Below are positions 26,296 to 38,998 of a DNA stretch of 64,000 bases, piece by piece. The notes beneath the pieces were generated by a model. That model ran no database searches. It saw only the letters and a program-made list of their open reading frames with translations, and was not told where the DNA came from. Within the stretch, counting starts at the first letter, position 1. Each line of letters begins with the position of its first letter. The position numbers and the translations under genes are program-made. The stretch is from NCBI GenBank assembly GCA_905221615.1, contig CAJNDT010000939.1, positions 1 to 64,000 of the forward strand, written 5' to 3'. This stretch comes from Symbiodinium sp. CCMP2592. Its lineage: Eukaryota > Sar > Dinophyceae > Suessiales > Symbiodiniaceae.

Positions 26296-28275
26296 CCCCG
26301 TAACTATAAATTCTCAGAAGGCTCGCGATTATCAGTAGGCCAGGGATCTCAGCAAACTTGAGAACTCACAAAGCGTTTCAGAAGCGGGTGCAAGGAGCTC
26401 TCTACATTTTCAGGCAGGCACAAACTCCAGAAGGAGGTTGCTTCCCGGAGGCGAGTATAGGATTTAAGCATAGCTTTCAGTTAGGGTTTGGAAGTTAAGG
26501 TGTAGGATTAGTGGCTTATGGTGCAGGGCTCATATGAAGAATTCCGCTTTAGGGCTTACTGGAGGCGGTCTGATCCAGATGAAGCCCGAAAGGCGACATC
26601 GCCCCAGCCACACGGGTGGCTGCTCATTCGCGCTTCAGAACCCCGTTCAGTCTACAAATCAGGGTCGAAACTTTCATGTCGGTCTGTTTCTTCATGCTCT
26701 GAGGTTCATTAATCAGGTTTGAACTATCTGACTAGCCGACCTTGAAGAAAGCTTCGCCGATGCCTTGCCGAGGAACTTCACTCGACCGTGGATCAGTCGA
26801 GCAACTGCCTAGGTCATGAAGCCACATGGGAGTCGTGTCCGGATCCAGACCAGCGCGCCCACTTAGCTCTCTTTTGCTTAATGTTTTTTCTTACCTTTTG
26901 GTTAGTGGGGAATGGAGGAATGGGTTACAATTATAACTACTACTGCTACCATTCTTCCATTCCCTACGAACCAGAGGTAAATTTTTCCCTCCCAACAACC
27001 CTGGCGCGCATTGCGGGTGCAAGAGTGCCGCATGGCCGCCAGGGTACGTCACCCTCAGCTCTAAGCCTGAAGGCTCCTGGCTGAAGCAATGACTTCGGGA
27101 GTATACTAATAACAGCATGTTTCTATTGATACTAATTTGTCTGTTAATATTGTTCTTTTGAAACACTAAAAATAATGGTGATACTTGCAAATTAATCAGA
27201 CGAACACAATAGCAGCACATCTTGTTTACTGGCTCTCCATGAAGTCCCGTCGTTGTAAAGTGCAAAGCCCAAGACCAGATTGGCCGCATAAGTGCGCGGC
27301 CCAGTGCTGTACCATTAAGGCCCCTGCATCCATTGCAGCTGCCGGCGGTACAGCAAACTGGATCGGACACCCAGTTTTACGTTAGCCGATCGCATCGGTG
27401 CGAGGCATTTGCCGTTTCTCTGGCAGCCTTCTGCTGCAAGGAAGAACCACAATAACAAGAATGAATAATCATACCAACAATAGCAATAGTAATAGTAATA
27501 CTACTAGTATTAATCAAAAAACTATAATAGCAATAATAAGACAGATAGTAGCAATCACAATAGCAACACTAGTCATGGTCTCATGATCTGCTCACAATTC
27601 GTCACGACAGCTGTCGGTGGCAGATAGCAGATAGCAGGCCGGCAGCCACGTGCTTGGGAGGAGCAAAGATCCCCCCGGAATCGATACGGTACCAATAGGG
27701 TTCTAAAGGGTTTAGGGCTTAAGGTACTTATACTCAGGCCCGGGTTCCTAAAGAGTTCAATGTGTCTTGGTTTCAGCTGGTTTGAAGTTGTGGAGTTCAC
27801 GATTCTCAAGTGGTCTCTGGGCGTGCACCCGATCTCCGACACCATCTGAGTCAGCCGAAAGCTTTCCTATCAGCATGTTACTGGTGCCGCAAGACCCGGC
27901 AACTTGCGGAGGTGTAGGGTTAGTAGGGTTCCGGGGTTTGGCGGTGGAACTTAGAAGGACGGGCTCAACACCCTAAACTCCTTTGAGTCAAGAGCCTTGA
28001 TCCGTGGAGAGTGGAGTGTCTAGCATCTTGAGGGGGAGGCTGCTCGTCCCAAGTCATCTGAATACAAGTACAGTGCATTGAAACCTTCTTTCTTTCGAAA
28101 TCTGTGTCACGATGTCCTACCGGAAGTATGGGACGTTTGAGAAGAACTGCCCACATCCTGTTTGGGGTGTGGGACGTTCATACAAGTGTGTAGAGTCAGT
28201 GTAGAGACTATTGAGCTTCTACTATACCACAAGACGCTGCCCGAGCCTCGCGGCAGAAAGGGCAGTCCCGGGCCT
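26296..28275. other. no recognised gene
   Basis: Mixed sequence. A degenerate AATAGTAATAGTAATACTA microsatellite lies at about 27455-27580, with scattered TTAGGG-like units near 27700. Short ORFs lack coding character. Confidence 0.5.
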
Positions 28276-28295
28276 GGGTTTAGGGTTTAGGGTTT
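28276..28295. repeat. short TTTAGGG array
   Basis: About two and a half tandem TTTAGGG units. Confidence 0.75.
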
Positions 28296-29235
28296 GTCGT
28301 GATTGATTAGTCGTGGCCTTTGTTGGTAAAGGCTCTTTGCCAAACTCTCAGAAGAAGTTGAAGACGGGACCTTACCACAACACTCGCAAGCCGTAAGCCG
28401 AAGAGAGATTAGCGCATTCAGGGTTCAGCACGAAGGATCATGAGAGGAGTTCCTCCGGGATCTAAGTGCTAAACCGCCAAACCCCAACACAAAAATCAGC
28501 ATCCCCAAGCGCAGCCGAAATCCAACCCGGCCCAGTTTGGGTTCCAAGCTGTTGCTCAAGTATTGCCATTTCCTGACCCCAGGGTTTCGTACTTCTTGCC
28601 TTAGCTTAATGATTCTTGCAGCTGCTGCTGTGCTTGCTTATTTTCTTGCATATGCTTGTCTCTTGTGGCTGGGTGCCGCTAACTTCGCGCGCGAGTGTGT
28701 GTGTGTGCCGCTTTCTGCGACGCTACGTCTTTCTGCGCTTCAAGCTGTTCGGCTCCATACTGTTCTGCGGAAAGGTAGGGGGGAAGTTCCAAGTTGGAGA
28801 GTTCTGTCGCTAGAACTTGCAGGGTTCCGCCTTGCGGCGATTAAGAAATTCCAACCTGCGGGCTTCTGTTTTCGGCCAATGGCCATTTGGAGGACGGTGT
28901 TGGGTGGTCAGCTAGTGGGGAATCCCATGTTGCATATCTCTAAACCGTAACTGGCAGACCAGAAGGAATCAACACAGGCAATGTCTCGCTTGCAGCCTGA
29001 CATGGCGAACTCCGACTTCCAGGGCAGACTAGTGGGCACGTTGTCAAGCCGACGATGAACCCGACACGAGCTTGCGAGCAATCCAGAAAGCCGGAACCCC
29101 AAAGCCCGAAGAACCTTCAACTGCGAATGCCTCAAGCAAATCACAAGGTTGATCCCGTCGTCAGCCCGCAGGTGCGGACCGGGTGGGCTTCAAGTTTAGG
29201 GTGTAGTGTGGTTGGGCTTCCGGGAGTCGGGAGTG
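28296..29235. other. no recognised gene
   Basis: A 137-codon ORF at 28537-28950 has hydrophobic and Cys-rich parts but no family resemblance, and I do not support it. Nothing else is seen. Confidence 0.45.
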
Positions 29236-29261
29236 GGGTTTAGGGTTTAGGGTTTAGGGTT
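29236..29261. repeat. short TTTAGGG array
   Basis: Three to four tandem units, opposite in orientation to the array at 29822. Confidence 0.8.
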
Positions 29262-29402
29262 CGGGAGTGGGGTTCGGGGTTTCGGGTCTGTTGGATGGCT
29301 TTCGGGTTTGATTTGGACTGGCGGGTGGTGCTGAATGGTTTGGAGATTCATGGTTTCAACCCTAAGCTAGGATCGACAGGTATGCTTCCCTTGGTATGGT
29401 AA

Positions 29403-29481
29403 CATAGGGGCTTAAACAACAACCCATACCATATCGGGGGCTTGGTCCCCAAAACCGCATTCGAATTATTAAGGCCCCTAA
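29403..29481. repeat. MITE-B copy, short
   Basis: ATAGGGGCTTAAACAA at one end and AATTATTAAGGCCCCTA at the other, internally shortened. Confidence 0.65.
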
Positions 29482-29821
29482 TATCCCTGAATCCCTTATA
29501 GAGCCCTTATATAACGAACCCGATACGAATTAACCAGGCCCCTACATTATGGTATGAATGGAGGCCGAAGACTGGTTGCAAAAGGTGGGTTTTCTCGGAA
29601 GGTACCCAGTGTACTCGAGTAGGGTTCAGGGTTGTTTAGGGTTTGAGGCGCTTCGCCCCGGTACTGTAAGCTGAAAGTCGTTAAGTTCCGAAGGTTTGAT
29701 GTTCGAGCCATGCGTCTCTTCACACCCCAAACCTTATCTAATCCCAAACAACCTACGTTTTCAGGACTGATATAACATAGTCAAAAAGTAACCCCACAGA
29801 TGTGGCTTCTTAGGGTCCGGG

Positions 29822-30112
29822 TAAACCCTAAACAAACCCCTCAACCCCAAAACTTAAACCTAAACCCTAAACCCCTCCGCCCATCCACCCCAAACCCTAT
29901 ACCCTAAACCCTATGAATCGTCCTGGCTGTGTAAGCCTCTCTGATCCCTGGGTGCCGTGGAAAAGGAGCTAAAAGAGCCTACACACCATGCCCTAAATAA
30001 ACCCCTCAACCCCAAAACCTGAACCCTAAACGATAGAATTACCCTCAACCCCACACCCTAAACCCTAAAACCCTAAACCCTGAACTCCAAAAACCCTAAA
30101 CCCTAAACCTGA
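29822..30112. repeat. interstitial telomeric arrays (CCCTAAA), degenerate
   Basis: CCCTAAAC units interrupted by unique sequence (about 29910-29990). The phrase AAACCCCTCAACCCCAAAAC occurs twice (29832 and 30000), so part of the block is duplicated. Confidence 0.8.
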
Positions 30113-30237
30113 AACCTGCCCTCTAAGCCGAGATTCGGCGCAGGGAGAGATCTCCTGGCTCAAGGTTTGTGGCGTCGCGAGCTTGGAAAAAATAGGGGGC
30201 TTCGGGGGGCTTGATGGGCCGTATATAGGTGTAGAGG

Positions 30238-30326
30238 TTTAGGGGCTTCGGGTTTGGGGTTTAGGGTTTAGGGGGGTAGGGGTGTAGAGGTGTGGGATGG
30301 TGCAGGGTTTAGGGGTTTACGGTTAG
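30238..30326. repeat. degenerate TTTAGGG array
   Basis: Opposite orientation to the array just before it. Confidence 0.7.
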
Positions 30327-30469
30327 GCACGAAGTGTTTCAGTGAGACGGCACTCTCCCGGGCGTTGTCAGTATTCTGTGTGACCCATATCGTGGGGCCG
30401 TGGGGTCGTCTTGAACCTCTGTCTCCGAAACCCTGAGACCGAAGATAGAGGCTTAACTACACTATTCTT

Positions 30470-30750
30470 GGGGGCTCCTCATTATTATTATTATTATCAT
30501 TATGGTAAAATGGGTCCCGAAACCCTATTCTAATTATAAAGGCTCCTCATATTATAAAAATCTATTATGGGTCCCTTACAGAGCCCTGTAAAGGGACCCT
30601 TTAAAGAAACCCTAGTCTACTGATTCAGGCCCCCTGTATTACAGACCCCTGCGCTGGCTTGGAAAGCTCCAGCAGACAAGGGGCCTATAATCGAGTTCTA
30701 TAATATAAGGAGCCTTAATAATTAGAATAGGGTTTCGAGCCCATTGTACC
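30470..30750. repeat. MITE-B fragments
   Basis: Two partial copies: one with CCTATTCTAATTATAAAGGC (about 30522-30541) and one reversed (GGAGCCTTAATAATTAGAAT then AGGGTTTCG, about 30709-30738). The intervening DNA has no gene. Confidence 0.55.
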
Positions 30751-31070
30751 ATAGTTATAAAAAGGGATCGAAGCGCAACGCCCAAATGGTGTTTAGGTCT
30801 TTGATGTTCATCTGCGACACTTATACTAGTACCCACCTCCTAGACATACAAAGAGTACGATAACCTCGGCCCAAATCTTCTAAGACCTTGCTACTTGAGT
30901 TCCAAACCTTAACGCACGTCCGAGCACTATATCCCAAACTCGTGGTCCCGAAATCCTGGCTAGAAGCCTTATCCTCTAAACAAAGACGCCGCAGCTCAGA
31001 GTCTTGACACTGATCTGAGGCCGCCGAGGCTGAAGAGGATGATTATTGGCAGGATCGACAGAGGTGTTGC

Positions 31071-31191
31071 CCTAAACCCCTAAACCGTAAACCCAAAACC
31101 CTAAACCCCTAAACCCTAAACCCTAAACCCCTAAACCCTAAACCCTAAACCCCTAAACCCCAAACCCTAAACCCCTAAACCCTAAACCCTA
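31071..31191. repeat. interstitial telomeric array (CCCTAAA)
   Basis: Mixed CCCTAAA and CCCCTAAA units, little diverged. Confidence 0.88.
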
Positions 31192-31297
31192 GGCTTACGG
31201 CAGCTGAGGGAGTGGCGTTTCTGTGGAGGTCTCGGCTTCGACAAAAGCATGTTCAGCTGAAGGTTTTCGGACCCTAAACAGCCCTAAACCCTTAACG

Positions 31298-31343
31298 GTT
31301 TAGGGTTTAGGGGTTTAGGGTTTATGGTTTAGGGTTTAGGGCT
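31298..31343. repeat. interstitial telomeric array, reversed (TTTAGGG)
   Basis: GTTTAGGGTTTAGGGGTTTA and on. It lies between two CCCTAAA arrays, so the strand switches twice within 800 bp. Confidence 0.85.
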
Positions 31344-31631
31344 TAACGTATACCCCCAAGCCGTAAACCCTTAACCCCCAAAACGGTAAAACTTGTACCT
31401 TCGACCGAAACCCCAAACCCCATAAAACCCATCAGAGGCCCTATAAGACCCTTTATCAGACTCTACGAGGTCTTCATAAACCTCCAACTAAACCCTGTAA
31501 CAGCCGCATGAAACTCCTAGAACATCCTTATGGAACTCTTTTAATTAAAACCCCATGTCATTGCCCAGCCCGTGTCCCTAAACCCTATACGTCCTAAACC
31601 CCAGAAGCACCCGGAAAAAAAGACATCAATC

Positions 31632-31852
31632 CCTAAACCCCTAAACCCTACACCCTAAACCCCTAAACCCGTAAACCCTAAACCCCTAAACCCTAAACCC
31701 GTAAAGCCCTAAACCCCTAAACCCTAAACCCCTAAACCCTAAACCCTAAACCCGTAAACCCTAAACCCCTAAACCCTAAACCCCTAAACCCTAAACCCGT
31801 AAACCCCTAAACCCCTAAACCCTAAACCCTAAACCCCTAAACCCTAAACCCT
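31632..31852. repeat. largest interstitial telomeric array (CCCTAAA)
   Basis: About 220 bp of CCCTAAA, CCCCTAAA and CCCGTAAA units in a semi-regular alternation. Confidence 0.9.
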
Positions 31853-31919
31853 AATTCGAGAACGCCAGGAGCCCGCGGCCCCACCAGGAGTGGACGCATG
31901 CGGGGACGGCTTCGAGGCC

Positions 31920-32028
31920 TATTGTAGGGGCTTGATTAATTAATTACCAACACTATTGTGGTGGTTCCTTAATATGAGTATAGTATCATGGGCCCCAAAA
32001 CCCTATTCTAATTACTAAGGCTCCTACG
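31920..32028. repeat. MITE-B copy
   Basis: ATTGTAGGGGCTTGATTAAT at the left, GGGCCCCAAAACCCTATTCT in the right half, and ending TTACTAAGGCTCCTA. Confidence 0.75.
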
Positions 32029-32199
32029 CTACTGCATGTCGTCTTCGTCGTTGTCGTGTGACCTTTGTCTTCATCTGCATTGCTGGGCACGTGGCAAGTT
32101 CACTTTGGCATACTTTTCCAGCAGCAGTGTGCCGGCTTTATCCGAAGCGTTTTGTACAGTATAGTCAGCTATAATTGCTGCTGCTACGAGCTTCAACTA

Positions 32200-33060
32200 A
32201 CCTGAGTGTCCTGTCCACGCATGTGTCTGTCCACGCGCACCATCCGTCCACGCAGGCCACGCAACCGTCCACGCAGCCCGTTGTCCACGCATGCGCTTTT
32301 GCAGGGACCCACAACCTGAGTTGTCGACCAGCGTCTTACCACATGGATCAAGGGGGTTGGGCAAGAGATTTTGTAGCGTGTCATGCATTTTCGCAACAAA
32401 AAACGCACAGAGCCAGACAGACACATGACGAAGAGTACTGTACTGCAGTGTTATGGAGCCCGTGTGCACTTTTGGGGCCTGGAAGAACGCACTGGCGCCT
32501 TTGTGCCGACCTGTGTGCATGTTGAGGGGCCTTCAAGAACGCACTGTTTATGCAGTCTGGGGACCTGTGTGCGTTTTGCGGGCCTGGAAGAACGCATTGG
32601 GGCCTTTGTGAGTGCGGAGACCTGTGTGTGTTTTGGGGGCCATTGGGGCCTTTGCGCAGCGCCTGGAGACCTTCAGTGTGCCTTTTGGCAGGCCTTCAAG
32701 AAAGCACGGGGCCTGGGGCCTTTATGCAGTGCGGAGATCTGTGTGCGTTTTGGGGGCCTGGAAGAACGCACTGTCCGACGGCGTTGGGGAACCCTCAACA
32801 AGCCCAACAAGCCCGTTCCGGGACCCCTTGCCCGCCCTTCTAATTCGATGGCGTTGGGAAACCCTCAACAAGCCCGTTGTGGTACCCCCCGCCCGCCCTC
32901 CATTCCATGTATACCTCAAAGAGCTCAGTGCGTTTTGGCCACCGCCCTAAACGCACCACAGCACGTATGAGCATGTAACTCTGTGGAGCGCGACCATGAA
33001 CCGGTCCACGCAGACCACGCAAACGTCCACGCAGCCAACGGCCACGCATGTGGACTTGAC
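32200..33060. repeat. minisatellite block bounded by TCCACGCA clusters
   Basis: Clusters of the octamer TCCACGCA and variants lie at 32210-32290 (about six) and 32999-33055 (about four). Between them is a degenerate tandem repeat of about 50-70 bp (core GGGGCCTGGAAGAACGCACT) at 32460-32780, then a duplicated unit (GCGTTGGGGAACCCTCAACA) at 32783-32880. The 195-codon ORF across it (32383-32970) repeats CVRFGGLEERT-like phrases and follows from the DNA repeat. Confidence 0.7.
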
Positions 33061-35728
33061 ACTTAGCTAACAACGGACCCCAGTTTGGGAGAGCCTGCTT
33101 CAGTGAGTCAGCCCTGACAAAATCATTGAGATTATTGATCAGACAATCGACAGCAAAGGTAAGTTCATATGTGCTAGGCTGACCAAGAGTTCAATCTTCA
33201 TGAATGGTAGCTTGGTAGCCAACGAATGCCAAAAGCCTCAAGCTATTCACTGCGCCGTGCAGGCACTCCGTGCAGCAGCGGAGGAGTTCGTCTGGCCTGC
33301 TTTTGAGAAATCAGCCAGTGTGTGGGCCGGGATGCATCTCCGGACATAGGCCGTAGGCCATACACAAAGTCTCGTCCTGCGCAGTGGTTTCGGAAAACCG
33401 GGCATTGCAGCTTCTGCACTTGGACCACATCCCCAGATCAGAGCATCCATGGTCTAAGCGCAATAGAGCCCACTCAGACCCACTCGATTTCCAGAGCATC
33501 CGTCACTCAGACCTTTCCAATTGCCAGTGCAGCCCTGGCCATAGCGCAATGAAGTCTGCTCAGAGCCTCAACGCCCACTCAGACCTTAGGGTACTTAGAT
33601 TTTTTCATTTTCTGGTTATTATAACCCGCTAAGAAACAGCTAAAATAGTATTTTTTGCTAGGGTTCTAAGTTCAGTATAGAGACCCCATCTATTTTCCAG
33701 AGCATCCAGTTCAAATGGCCACCCACACCCCATCCGATTACCAGGGAGTCCATGGCCGAACCGTAAACACCTTCAACAGACGCACGCGCAAATGGACACT
33801 GTACAATCCCAAATACTTTTCCAAAGCATAATTAGGATTCCAAATGTAGAAACCGTACATTCTACTATATAGGTACTTTGGACCCTTTTGGAATAGGTCA
33901 TGCGAGAATCCTCTCCGAACCTTGCAGCTTCTACACCTGAACTTCGAAGAACCCCGCTTTGCGAACCACGGACGAAATGCTGCTTGGAGCAGTATTTTCC
34001 GTGTCTCGAAGCTTCAGACTGTGTGTTCGATCCCACGAAACCCATGCTTGTCCAACTTTCACGCTCGCATGCTTCGCGCGCGCGGGCGCGGGGTCCTGAA
34101 CGCTCAACCCGGAACCATGGGCGCTTCGTGACGCAAGGTTCTATGAGTCGGGCGTGGACGGCGCCTTACTACCCACCTGTGCAGAAAGGGTTCAGACTTT
34201 TGGGGTTTCGGCTTCGTGCATGGGCGGGCAGCATGTCATGATCGCTGAGGTGATAAAGAGGATCTGCTGCTATTCCCTCCGGCGTTCCTTCAAGACGTAC
34301 TGTCGTATCACTTCTTCCTCATGTAATCACGGCGACGATCGCTTTAGGACTCTCGACTACGCTTTGCTTTCCCTGCAACTGAGTACCGGACAGTTTGCCT
34401 TGCTTGCATGGCTGCTCACCTGCCTAACTGCCGGCCCATCCATCTACGAGCGACTGACCTATCGGCGAAGACAACGACGATGGCCATGACAACAGCAACT
34501 GCTCCTGACAACTATGCTACTACCGCTGCTGCTCCACAATGAATTTGCTTGTTACAACAAGCATGCGCTGGGGTGTTTCATCAGTACGGTGATGTTCGCT
34601 CACCTCAACAAACAATCGTGCTGTTGCTGTTCCTGTTTCTGCTTCTGAACTTCCGATGGTCCTGCCACCTCACGTTGCCAATTTCTACTGCGGTCCTTAC
34701 AAATGATTGAGGACTCTACTGTCACGATGAATATCTATTATTGTCATGTCGTAGCCGTTATGACCATTAGGACTCGGCCGGTTGTCTCAGGGATTCACAA
34801 CCAAGGTTGATTGGCTTTCATCCCACGCTCGCTAGTAGAGCTTCAACATTTCGCATGCTTCAGTAGGAGCGATGGAAACCGGCAATAATTTTGGGTGGTC
34901 AGAGAGGCAGGCTTGGCTTTCTTCTCATATACAAGGATAGCCACGCAGGTGGCTTTGCTTCGGGCCTTTGTCAGCCACATCCTGCAACACAAAACCGAGG
35001 TGAATGTTAACCTCCTCATCAACATGGGGAACGTCGGGGCCCAGATTTTTTTGAGCAGGTACGTATGCCATGCAATGCCAGCAAGCCCCGGAGACCGCCA
35101 GCATACTGAGAGACCGCTCGAGAAACTGTTGGGAGACCGCTAAGAGACTGTGATGCCGCCACTATGTCGAGTCAGTATGATGTTAACCGTAAACTCCTAT
35201 GTAGACCCCTAAATTTTCTTTAAGACCTGCAGCCCGAACTACATCCAAATGTCGTCGGCTGGGCCAAGAGCCCTCATCCAAACTGAAATAGAAGTGGTTT
35301 CAGGCTCTTCCCACAGCTCAGCAAAGCTCAGACTTCAGAAGTTAACAGCAAGGTACTTGCTTTAGGTCAACTTATGATGCAAAAACCAAACCCACAAAGC
35401 ATACAAGCAAAGCAGCAACACCGTGTAAACAAACACTGGCTAAGTGCGGTCTGCTCACACAGAACCCAATCTCATCCCCGCGGGGCCCCAGGCTCCAACA
35501 CGTGTTCCTGAAGAAGGGCGAACAACGACCCTGAATCCGAACTCTCAGGTAGCCCCTATCCCTACACCATAGACCCCATACATGTGAAAAACCGACAAGC
35601 ATGACCTATCATGACCCGCATCGGCTTCCGACTATTTGGTGCATGCCCTGCCCTACTAACACCGCCAATCCGTCCTTGCACCCTAAACTGCTCCAAATCT
35701 ACGTCCCCAATCCTACACCCTTATTCTA
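33061..35728. other. no recognised gene
   Basis: A short repeated phrase (CACTCAGACC) occurs near 33470-33580. No ORF has a domain or consistent codon pattern. Confidence 0.45.
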
Positions 35729-35806
35729 CTATAGGGTCCTAATTGTGGGGTTCCTTATTATGATATACCCTCAAACCCTATTCCAACTATTAAGGCCTCT
35801 ATATTA
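35729..35806. repeat. MITE-B copy, short
   Basis: CTATAGGGTCCTAATTGTGG to TATTAAGGCCTCTATA. Confidence 0.65.
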
Positions 35807-36186
35807 CAGATTCAGGTCTTGCGAGCTGCGGCCAGTTCTGGAGGCACCTTTCTATCACATGGGAGGTTTTTCCGAGTGCCGATTGATGGGGACCCGGTGT
35901 TGCTGCCGAAGGGATCTCTGAACCCAAAGCCCGAAAGGCCTTACGTCCCCAAAACCTGAGGGATCGAGTAGGGCTTGCGGCGAATTACGTACATGAAGGC
36001 AGTAAGTGATGCAAAGGGCAGACCTTAGACTCAATAGCGCAAGAAGATCTCAGACCCCTAATCCCCCGCAGTCAAACCCCAGGCAAGCCCTAAGTACTAC
36101 CCACTACTCGTATGATTTAATGACCAGAACGTTGTGGCTCGGGGCAATTACCTTGGAGGGTCCCGCCTGACATCCCAAAGCGCTAC

Positions 36187-36290
36187 TATAGGGGCTTAAA
36201 CAATTACTATTACTATTTTGATTTTGGGGGGTTATAATAAGTACAGCACAATGGAATCCCCAAACTCTATTCTTATTATTAAGCCCCCTA
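36187..36290. repeat. MITE-B copy
   Basis: TATAGGGGCTTAAACAATTA to TTATTAAGCCCCCTA, 104 bp. Confidence 0.8.
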
Positions 36291-36387
36291 CACCATACGG
36301 CAGGATGGCATCATGTTGCTGCCGCCTGTGTACCTGCGGTTCTTCAGACTTTGCTGCTTCGCCTGGAGGACAACACTTTTATTCTAG

Positions 36388-36460
36388 TATGGGGGGCTTA
36401 ATTGTGGGGTTCCTTATTCTGATATACGCCAAAACCCTATTCTAATTATTTCGGCCTTTT
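36388..36460. repeat. MITE-B copy, degraded
   Basis: TATGGGGGGCTTAATTGTGG then AACCCTATTCTAATTATT; the right terminus is changed. Confidence 0.6.
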
Positions 36461-36566
36461 TTTCAGCTTTATCCGGCGTGCCTTTAACGCCCTTTGTAAA
36501 CGACACATACACCCATGCAACCTTTGGAACGATACCCTGGTCGAACTATCGAGGTTCCGTTGACTA

Positions 36567-36640
36567 CTATAGGGGCCAAACTATCACCAATACTACTTTG
36601 GGGGTTCCTGATTATAAGTATGGAATAATGGGCCCCAAAA
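36567..36640. repeat. MITE-B copy, right end lost
   Basis: CTATAGGGGCCAAACTATCA to TAATGGGCCCCAAAA; the terminal AATTATTAAGG segment is missing. Confidence 0.65.
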
Positions 36641-36774
36641 GCATTTAGCCCTTCTTGCAAGGACTGAAGGGTCTCCGCCACCCGAGCAGTTCAGTCTGCG
36701 CTGTGTAAAAGCTTTAGGCTTCGGAGTGACGGGGTTTGAGTCGGGCTCGCTTGGAAGCCGCTGACGGCTCATAC

Positions 36775-36965
36775 ATTCACATGCAGAATATACGTGTGTG
36801 TATATACACAATATGTAGCTATGTAGAGGTTGAAAATTAGCATGCAAAATACATCATGTACATAGGTACATGCATGCATACATACGTACGTAGGTACGTA
36901 CATACATACGTTCGTTCATGCTTATATACGTACAGAACACGCAGATGTACACATGTCCATGCACA
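36775..36965. repeat. TA/TG and TACG microsatellites
   Basis: TGTGTGTATATACACA near 36793, then ACATACATACG/TACGTACGTAGG runs at about 36860-36930. Confidence 0.75.
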
Positions 36966-38779
36966 CAGATGTCCAGGCACCATGTTTCATGACGGTCATC
37001 ATTATATGGTTGCTCCAGTCAAGGATCCTTGAGGCATTCTCAGCAGCTCAGAAGGGGAGCGGTAACTAGAAACATTCCGCGAATGTCTGAAGTTCTGTTG
37101 GAAATCGAGAATGTCGAGAACGTGATCGTTTCAAAGGGCATATCACGGGGCATCACGAAATCCTCGACCCGCACGTGTTTCAAAAAACATATGAGCCCCG
37201 CAGCTACTTGCAGGAGAGATTTTTCGTGGACCACTCTGAGCAATATGGCCTAGAGGCTGGCGTGTGTCGAGAAACCCTAAACCTTGAACGGTTCGGTTCA
37301 GGACTTATGGCATTAAGAACCCTCTTCCTGTAGACTGGGCTAGTAGGAAATTGCAGCTATGTTTTTGTTAGATTCTGGCTCACCTGGACCCGTCAAAACT
37401 CACCTTTTAAGTTTTAGGTTTCTTATCATGAACTTCTTATCTAGGCCCTTGTGGTCAAGGTAGGAATCATTACGGAGCACACAGGGTGTGTGATCGTGTT
37501 GCGTTCTAGGACTTCGGGCCTTACAGAAACTCCGCAGTACAGACTGCTACCTCGAAGGATTGGGTTTGGGGTTTGGGGGTTGTGACTTAGGGTTTAGGTT
37601 TGCATGCTTCCTCTTGAGGCCGACTGCAGGAATTCGAAGCGACCAGCTGTGGAACATGTTGTGACCAACTTCAACCGCAACAAGTTAAGGCAGCCAAACG
37701 CAAGTTTATCTGCGATTCTGCAAGCCCTCAATCCCGAACCCTAGATAAGCCATACACCCTAAACCCCTAAACCTGAAAGGTACCTCAGTGCCCTTAACTA
37801 ACAGCAAACCGTGGACCACTTAAGATGCCAAAAGCCTTAACACCGACAAACAAAACTTCTGCAAACCGAAGACTGCAAGGAGACCTACTTGGACATCCTT
37901 CACGGTGTTCTTTCCGTAGGATCGCTGCGCTCTCGCTTGACCTTTTTTTGCTTACGGTTCCAATTTCTTGGTTTGCACTTTAAGGCTCGGCAGTCAGATC
38001 TCGGGTTCGGGGTTTAGGGTTTTGGGGTTTGGCGCGATGTCATCTTATGATGCCAGCCTTGGTCCTGTACTACTGGCTGACCCCAGTTAGTTACAGGGTT
38101 TAGGGTTTCAGGTCTGCAGGATCTTGCTCATTGACCCATAATAGTTACTGCAGTTCAAACATTCATATTTCAGCGACTATAAGCCACAGGCCAAGCTGTG
38201 TGCATAGAGGACACAAGAGTCGGACTGACACATGACTACTCGTCGTCGTAGGCGCCATGACGACAAGCCGGCGTGTTTCTATTCCCAAGACATGTGGCAC
38301 ACGCCGTTGGGGTGATATTTGTAGTGAGGGTCTCAATGGCAGTGACCGCGAGGTGGGACGATGCACATTTTTTGGATCTGTGTCCCGCATGAGTACACGA
38401 CACGCTAGGGCCTGATCTACCCGATTCATTCGCCTCCGCGCTCGAAATGTCCAAAGTCCCAGAGCCACACATTCGGCCTCTCGGGCTCGTCCGTGGCCGC
38501 CGTGGCCCTGTACGAAAGGAAACGATTTTCCACAGTCCCGGAGGTTTCCAACCCCCGGTGGCAGCGCTCCCGGCACCGCGCGGTGCACATTTTGCGGGCA
38601 CCTCGTGTCTGAAGTTCCGCGCACATTCTTGGGCGGGGCTCTCCGGCCTTCCAAAACAAATGTGCTTTAAGTCCCCGCTTGGCCACGCGATGAGGTCGTT
38701 GGGATCCTTCGTGTGGACTCCTAATCTTCCGTGCCAGCAAAGGAGAGCGATCCTGCAGCTTCTGGTAGTCGCCCTGCTC
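36966..38779. other. no recognised gene
   Basis: A few telomere-like scraps (37560-37600, 38010-38030, 38097-38110). A 74-codon ORF at 37029-37253 (ATG; SEVLLEIENVENVIVSKGIS) is unrecognised and unsupported. Confidence 0.4.
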
Positions 38780-38998
38780 CTAGTCGTTGCTGTCGCCCCG
38801 GTGTTCTTGGTCTTCTTGGTCATCGTCATAGTTGTCGTGGTGGTCGACTCCGACCGTCGCGGTGCGGTGGTCATCCTGGTGGTGCTGGTCGTACACGGTG
38901 CACGGCCTGTGGTGCTTGGTGACGTACACTGGCACAGCATTGGGCAGCTTGCCCAGAATATAATAGCAATTAGGGCACCGGGCTTGGGATCTCTGATA
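38780..38998 (-). pseudogene. possible coding remnant, His/Asp-rich
   Basis: A 72-codon open stretch between stops on the minus strand without a start codon of its own. It reads ARCPNCYYILGKLPNAVPVY, then a His/Asp-rich tail (DDDQEDQEHRGDSND). The CPNC and the balanced first half look protein-like. The longer ORF in another frame (283 codons, 38236-39087) is Thr/Arg-biased and looks like a shadow. No family is recognised. Confidence 0.2.

Noticed and set aside
32383..32970. 195-codon ORF with repeated LEERT phrases
   Set aside because: The repeats follow the DNA tandem units in all frames.
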